DNA of 64,000 nucleotides, from positions 1 to 64,000 of the forward strand of contig NZ_JXTE01000048.1 of assembly GCF_000972385.1 (NCBI RefSeq), read 5' to 3'. Below are positions 58,638-64,000 of the stretch, in pieces. Source of the stretch: Streptomyces sp. WM6386. Its GTDB lineage: Bacteria; Actinomycetota; Actinomycetes; Streptomycetales; Streptomycetaceae. The notes beneath the pieces are model-generated. The model was not told the origin of the DNA, did no database searches, and worked only from the letters and a program-made list of their open reading frames with translations. Within the stretch, counting starts at the first letter, position 1; each line of letters opens with the position of its first letter. The position numbers and the translations under genes are program-made.

Positions 58638-59558
58638 GTGCAGGGGGTGCTGACCGGCTTCGCCGTCATCGCCGTGGTCATCGCGGTCGGGTATCTGATC
58701 GGGCGGCGCGGCTACCTCGGTGACAACGGGCGCGAGGTCCTGACCAAGCTCGCCTTCCACGTCGCCTCTCCGGCCCTGCTCTTCACCACACTCGCGCGGG
58801 CCGACCTGTCGACGGTCTTCTCCAGCCGCCTGGTCGTGACCGCGCTGAGCACGGCGGCGACGGCGGGCGTCTTCGTCGCGGTGGGTGTCGTACGCGGCTG
58901 GGGCGTGGGCCGTACGACGATCGGCGCGCTGTGCTCCAGCTACGTCAACTCCGGCAACCTCGGCATCCCGATCGCCGTGTACGTCCTGGGCGACGCCTCG
59001 CTGGTGGCGCCGGTGCTGCTGTTCCAGCTGCTCCTGGTGAGCCCGGTGGCGCTGACCGTCCTGGACCTGGCGGCGAGGGACGGCAAGGACCCCCTGTGGC
59101 TACGGCTCCTGACACCGCTGCGCAACCCGATCGCGGTGGGTTCACTGGCGGGGGTCGCGGTCTCGGCGACCGGACTGCGCATTCCGTCGGCGGTCATGGA
59201 CCCGGTGACGCTGATCGGCAACATGTCCGTCCCGGCGGTGCTGTTGGCGTTCGGCATCTCCCTGTGCGGCAGCACGATGCCGGGGCGAGGTCCGGACCGC
59301 CAACTGGTCCTGCTGTCAGTGGCGTTGAAGTCTGTGGGCCAGCCTGCGGCCGCCTGGGCGCTCGCGGTGGGGGTGTTCGGGCTGCGTGGCCACCAACTCC
59401 TCGACGTGGTGGTGACATCGGCGCTGCCCGCCGCGCAGAACCTGTACACGTACGCGTCCAGTTACCGGGTGGGCGAGCGGCTGGCGCGGGACTCGATCCT
59501 GGTGTCGACCGTGCTGTCGGTGCCGGTCCTGGTGGTGGTCGCGGCGCTGCTGGGCTGA
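58638..59558 (+). CDS. AEC-family (auxin efflux carrier-like) transporter
   Basis: This 306-residue protein starts at GTG 58638 after GAGGAGG. It has about ten hydrophobic segments arranged as two five-helix halves. Motifs are GFAVIAVVIAVGYLIGRRGYL, TKLAFHVASPALLFTTLARAD, SSYVNSGNLGIPIAVYVLGD and TLIGNMSVPAVLLAFGISLCG, typical of bacterial AEC permeases. Substrates of relatives include dicarboxylates and other organic anions; none can be assigned here. It is convergent with deoA. Confidence 0.88.
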   Translation: MQGVLTGFAVIAVVIAVGYLIGRRGYLGDNGREVLTKLAFHVASPALLFTTLARADLSTVFSSRLVVTALSTAATAGVFVAVGVVRGWGVGRTTIGALCSSYVNSGNLGIPIAVYVLGDASLVAPVLLFQLLLVSPVALTVLDLAARDGKDPLWLRLLTPLRNPIAVGSLAGVAVSATGLRIPSAVMDPVTLIGNMSVPAVLLAFGISLCGSTMPGRGPDRQLVLLSVALKSVGQPAAAWALAVGVFGLRGHQLLDVVVTSALPAAQNLYTYASSYRVGERLARDSILVSTVLSVPVLVVVAALLG

Positions 59559-59568
59559 CCGCGAGCAC

Positions 59569-59603
59569 GAAAAAAGGGGGGCCGACGCCCGAAGGCATCG
59601 GCC
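59569..59603 (-). terminator. Rho-independent terminator of deoA
   Basis: Read leftward, GGCCGATGCC-TTCG-GGCGTCGGCC forms a 10-bp stem with a UUCG-type tetraloop (59580-59603), followed by C residues and a run of six T residues (59569-59575). Confidence 0.92.
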
Positions 59604-59622
59604 TCTCTCCTGTCGCCTCACA

Positions 59623-60915
<1,293 letters not shown>

Positions 60916-60938
60916 GGCATTCCTTCCGTACAAGGCAG

Positions 60939-60978
60939 AAAAAGTGCGCGGCCCCCCTGATCGACTCAGAGGGGCCGC
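60939..60978 (-). terminator. Intercistronic terminator/attenuator between cdd and deoA
   Basis: Read leftward, GCGGCCCC (60971-60978) and GGGGCCGC (60948-60955) form an interrupted stem, followed by GCGCACTTTTTC. It should reduce read-through from the transporter-cdd operon into deoA. Confidence 0.75.
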
Positions 60979-60985
60979 ACGGGAG

Positions 60986-61390
60986 TTACTTGGTGGTGAG
61001 ATGGTCCGGGCCGAAGGCCTGCGGCAGCATCTCCGAGAGCGGCAGGATTCCCGCCGGGGTCTCCAGCAGGAGATCGGGGCCGCCGAACTCGTACAACAAC
61101 TGACGACAGCGGCCGCACGGGACGAGGACCTCGCCCCGGCCGTCGACGCACGTGAAGTGCGTCAGCCGGCCGCCGCCGGTGCGCTGCAACTCCGAGACCA
61201 GCCCGCACTCGGCGCACAGGCCGAGTCCGTAGGAGGCGTTCTCGACATTGCAGCCGGAGACCGTACGGCCGTCGTCGACGAGGGCCGCGACGCCGACCGG
61301 GTAGCCCGAGTAGGGGGCGTACGCGTGACTCATCGCCTCGCGCGCCACCTCCCGCAGGGTGTCCCAGTCGAAGTCGGCGGAGAGCGTCAC
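60986..61390 (-). CDS. cdd: Cytidine deaminase
   Basis: This 134-residue zinc enzyme deaminates (deoxy)cytidine to (deoxy)uridine. The zinc and catalytic motifs NVENASYGLGLCAECGLV (Cys-Ala-Glu) and VPCGRCRQLLYEFG are intact, as in the homotetrameric class. The start ATG at 61390 overlaps the end of the permease gene by four bases, so it belongs to the nucleoside uptake operon. Confidence 0.95.
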   Translation of the reverse strand: MTLSADFDWDTLREVAREAMSHAYAPYSGYPVGVAALVDDGRTVSGCNVENASYGLGLCAECGLVSELQRTGGGRLTHFTCVDGRGEVLVPCGRCRQLLYEFGGPDLLLETPAGILPLSEMLPQAFGPDHLTTK

Positions 61391-62646
61391 TTGCCCTGTC
61401 CCTTCCGGTACGGCAGTCCGTCCGCCTTCGGCATCCTCAGGCGCTGTGCGGACAGCGAGAGCACCAGCAGGGTGATGACGTACGGGCTGGCCGTCACGAC
61501 CTGGTTCGGGACCTCGTTCGTGGTGGTGTACCAGAGGAACATCAGGGCCGAGATCGCGGCGGTGATGGCGGCGGGGACGTACTTCTTCTTCCAGATGAGG
61601 TACGCGACGCCGAACACCAGCAGGATCGCCAGGAGCAGGATCAGCGCGTGGACGTTGGTCGTGCCGCCGCGCAGCTTGAGGCTGTCGGTGTAGCCGAACA
61701 GGCCCGCGCCGAGGGCGAGTCCGCCCGGCATCCAGTTGCCGAAGATCATCGCGGCGAGACCGATGTAGCCGCGCCCTGCCGTCTGGCCGTCGAGGTACAC
61801 GTTGGACGACACGATCGACAGGAAGGCACCGCCGAGGCCGGCGAAACCGCCGGAGATGATCACGGCGATGTACTTGTACTTGTAGACGTTGACACCGAGG
61901 GATTCGGCGGCGATCGGGTTCTCACCGCAGGAGCGCAGGCGCAGACCGAAGGACGTGCGCCACAGCACGTACCAGGTGGCGGGTACGAGGGCGACCGCCA
62001 CCACGGTGAGCGGCGACAGGTCGGTGATCAGGCCGCCGACCAGGCCGGCGATGTCGGAGACCAGGAACCAGTGCTTCTGGTTGAGGGTCTCCAGCCAGCT
62101 GGACAGGCCCGGGACGTCGAAGGTGCCCAGCGACTCGATCGGCGGGGACTGCTTGGAGGAGCCCTGCGCGGCCTCCTCGAAGGTGTACTTCGACAGATAA
62201 CGGGTGGTGCCCAGGGCCAGGATGTTCAGGGCCACACCGGAGACGATGTGGTTGACGTTGAACGTCACGGTGGCGATGGCGTGCAGCACGGCGCCGAGCG
62301 CGCCGCCGATGATGCCGACGATCACGCCGGTCCAGGGGCCCCACTGGTAGCCGGCCCAGGCGCCGAACCAGGTGCCGAGGATCATCATGCCCTCGAGGCC
62401 GATGTTGACGACGCCCGCGCGCTCGGCCCACAGACCGCCGAGGCCCGCGAGGCCGATCGGCACGGCGGAGCGCAGCGCGGTGGACATCTGGCCGGTCGAG
62501 GTGATGCCGTCCGCGCCGGTGATCAGGCGGACGACGGACGTCAGGATGAGAACGCCCGAGATGATCAGGAGGACGACAGGCAGCGAGAGACGGCGGCCGC
62601 CCTTTCCGGGCTTCGCCGGCGCCTTGGCGATGGTCGCGGTGCTCAT
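61387..62646 (-). CDS. Nucleoside ABC transporter permease (BmpA-system, second permease)
   Basis: This 419-residue polytopic permease has the BPD_transp_2-type features GLAGLGGLWAERAGVVNIGLEGMMILG and RSCGENPIAAESLGVNVYKYKYIAVIISGGFAGLGGAFLS. These are typical of the guanosine/nucleoside (NupQ-like, YufQ) permeases that work with a BMP-family lipoprotein. About ten transmembrane segments are visible. It starts at the stop codon of the first permease gene (one-base overlap) and is followed by cdd, consistent with nucleoside uptake. Confidence 0.92.
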   Translation of the reverse strand: MSTATIAKAPAKPGKGGRRLSLPVVLLIISGVLILTSVVRLITGADGITSTGQMSTALRSAVPIGLAGLGGLWAERAGVVNIGLEGMMILGTWFGAWAGYQWGPWTGVIVGIIGGALGAVLHAIATVTFNVNHIVSGVALNILALGTTRYLSKYTFEEAAQGSSKQSPPIESLGTFDVPGLSSWLETLNQKHWFLVSDIAGLVGGLITDLSPLTVVAVALVPATWYVLWRTSFGLRLRSCGENPIAAESLGVNVYKYKYIAVIISGGFAGLGGAFLSIVSSNVYLDGQTAGRGYIGLAAMIFGNWMPGGLALGAGLFGYTDSLKLRGGTTNVHALILLLAILLVFGVAYLIWKKKYVPAAITAAISALMFLWYTTTNEVPNQVVTASPYVITLLVLSLSAQRLRMPKADGLPYRKGQGK

Positions 62647-63764
62647 CAGACCGCCACCTCCTTCTTCGTGTTGGCGGCAGCCGCGGCGAGCTCCTCACCG
62701 ACGCGCTTCTGCTGGCGGCGCAGACCCCAGGTGCGGACGACCTCGTAGGAGATGACGACCGCGAAGACGATCAGGCCCTGCATGATCGTGGCGATCTCCT
62801 TCTCGTACGGCTCGGGAGTCGCGTAGTCGAGGGCGGGGGACGCCTTGTCGAGGAAGGCCCACAGCAGGGCGGCGAGTGCGATGCCGCCGGGGTTGTTGCG
62901 GCCGAGCAGGGCGATGCCGATGGCGGTGAAGCCGAGGCCGGCCGGGAAGCTGAGGCTGTAGGTGTGGGCGTCGCCGAGCAGCAGCGGCAGGCCCGAGATA
63001 CCGGCGACCGCGCCGGAGATCAGCATCGCGGTGAGCACCATGCGCTTGGCGTTGACGCCGGAGGCCGCGGCGGCGGACTCGGACTCACCGGTGGCCCGGA
63101 GGTCGAAGCCGAAGCGGGTGCGGTTGAGGACGGCCCAGTAGCCGATGCCCATGGCGATCGCGAGGAAGACCAGGCCGTAGATCTCGCCGACGTCCGAGCC
63201 GAGGTTGATGCCGGGCACCCAGCCGGAATCCTTCATCACGCCGGTCGTGACGTTGTCTCCGACCAGCACACCGAAGTTGTCGGTGAGGGTGAGGTAGCCG
63301 ATGAGGCTGGTGGCGATCGAGTTGAGCATGATCGTCGAGACGACCTCGCTGACGCCCCGGGTCACCTTCAGCAGGCCCGCGATACCGGCCCACATGGCGC
63401 CGGTGAGCGCGCCGACCAGGAGCAGCAGCGGGATCTGGAGGGCCGACGGCAGCGCCACGTGGGCGCCGACCACCGCGGTCATCATGGCGCCGAGGCGGTA
63501 CTGGCCGTCGACGCCGATGTTGAACAGGTTCATCCGGAAGCCGAGGGCGACCGCGAGGGCGGCGATGTAGTACATCGACGCCTGGTTGATGATCAGTACC
63601 TGTACGTCGGAGAATCCGGCCTGCTCCAGCATGAGCGTGTACGGCTCGATCGGGCTCTTGCCCGAGGCGAGCAGCACGATCGAGGTCAGCAGGATCGCCG
63701 CGACGAGCGCCAGGGCCGGTCCGGCCACGGCGAGGAGCAGTCGCTCCTTGTCGAACTTCTTCAT
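62646..63764 (-). CDS. Nucleoside ABC transporter permease (BmpA-system, first permease)
   Basis: This 372-residue permease (NupP/YufP-like) has about nine hydrophobic segments. Motifs are AVALGFRMNLFNIGVDGQYRLGAMMTAVVG, STIMLNSIATSLIGYL, FDLRATGESESAAAASGVNAKRMVLTAMLISGAVAGISG and FTAIGIALLGRNNPGGIALAALLWAFLD. It pairs with the 61387 permease. Its start overlaps the upstream ATPase gene by four bases. Confidence 0.92.
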   Translation of the reverse strand: MKKFDKERLLLAVAGPALALVAAILLTSIVLLASGKSPIEPYTLMLEQAGFSDVQVLIINQASMYYIAALAVALGFRMNLFNIGVDGQYRLGAMMTAVVGAHVALPSALQIPLLLLVGALTGAMWAGIAGLLKVTRGVSEVVSTIMLNSIATSLIGYLTLTDNFGVLVGDNVTTGVMKDSGWVPGINLGSDVGEIYGLVFLAIAMGIGYWAVLNRTRFGFDLRATGESESAAAASGVNAKRMVLTAMLISGAVAGISGLPLLLGDAHTYSLSFPAGLGFTAIGIALLGRNNPGGIALAALLWAFLDKASPALDYATPEPYEKEIATIMQGLIVFAVVISYEVVRTWGLRRQQKRVGEELAAAAANTKKEVAV

Positions 63765-64000
63765 CGGGCCTCGTCCTCCGGGGCGCTCTCGTCCTCGACG
63801 TGCTCAAGGTGTCCGGTGGCGGCACCCGTCATGGCGGAGCCGAGTTCCTCCGGGGTGACGGTGGCCGGGTCGGCGTCGGCGACCAGCCTGCCGTTGTAGA
63901 TCACGCGCAGGGTGTCCGACAGGCCGATGAGCTCGTCCAGGTCGGCGGAGATCAGCAGCACCGCCAGACCCTCGCGGCGGGCGTCGCGGATGCGGTCCCA
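63761..64000 (-). CDS. Nucleoside ABC transporter ATP-binding protein (C-terminal fragment, cut by window edge)
   Basis: Only the last 79 codons lie in the window. The sequence DRIRDARREGLAVLLISADLDELIGLSDTLRVIYNGRLVADADPATVTPEELGSAMTG matches the C-terminal domain of sugar/nucleoside-type tandem ATPases (YufO/NupO-like), with the degenerate H-loop ISADLDEL. The remainder of the gene, and probably the BMP lipoprotein, lie to the right. Confidence 0.88.
   Translation of the reverse strand, partial: WDRIRDARREGLAVLLISADLDELIGLSDTLRVIYNGRLVADADPATVTPEELGSAMTGAATGHLEHVEDESAPEDEAR

Overview
This window is a high-GC actinobacterial chromosome segment, almost certainly Streptomyces. The grounds are GC-rich third positions, many GTG/TTG starts, ATGA/GTGA-coupled operons, dispersed palindromic repeats of the kind common in Streptomyces, and gene order. 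From memory, the order pccB-accE ... maf ... accA2 ... deoR ... lpdA ... PNP ... phosphohexomutase ... deoC ... ALDH ... sigQ-afsQ1-afsQ2 ... add ... deoA-cdd matches a conserved core region of S. coelicolor. That recollection was not checked here.

Layout. 0.35-6.9 kb: propionyl-CoA carboxylase genes (pccB, accE, accA2) around an SGNH hydrolase, a 42-residue MmpB-like membrane protein and maf. 7-11.8 kb: TetR and DeoR regulators, an LpdA-type quinone reductase, gamma-glutamylcyclotransferase and purine nucleoside phosphorylase. 12-21 kb: phosphohexomutase, a mannosyltransferase-like membrane protein, two PH-domain membrane proteins, deoC, an aldehyde dehydrogenase pair and a small secreted protein. 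21.6-38.9 kb: an unusual NRPS-type biosynthetic cluster placed between conserved core genes. 39-47.7 kb: uridine kinase-like protein, lipoprotein, sigQ/afsQ1/afsQ2, VanZ and PspC proteins, adenosine deaminase and a hydrolase. 47.8-54.6 kb: a Zur-box-preceded metal ABC transporter with sortase-anchored repeat proteins. 54.6-59.6 kb: LysR/MFS pair, ECF sigma factor with a SnoaL-like domain, STAS protein, AEC transporter. 59.6-64 kb: deoA, cdd and a BmpA-type nucleoside ABC transporter running off the right edge.

The biosynthetic cluster has a rightward operon: LuxR regulator, stand-alone carrier protein, acyl-CoA mutase large subunit, crotonyl-CoA carboxylase/reductase, adenylation domain with a valine-like code, carrier protein, MFS exporter, C-degenerate A-PCP-TE protein and AurF-like diiron N-oxygenase. 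A leftward operon holds an AsnB-type amidotransferase, a second adenylation domain with a proline-like code and a C-degenerate A protein. No ketosynthase is present. I infer a small modified peptide made from two trans-acting adenylation domains, an unusual dicarboxylic acyl unit and an N-oxidised amine. I do not recognise the product. A near-palindrome, GGCAGSTWGYTGCC, lies upstream of both operons and may be the operator of the LuxR regulator. The CCR/A-domain gene junction is tandemly triplicated, creating two chimeric micro-ORFs, and the valine-type A domain carries an in-frame tandem-repeat linker.

Other regulatory signals: an identical 12-bp palindrome CTACGCGCGTAG lies directly upstream of PNP, deoC and add, defining a nucleoside-catabolism regulon. 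A perfect AfsQ1-type site sits between sigQ and afsQ1. A Zur-like box precedes the metal-transport operon.
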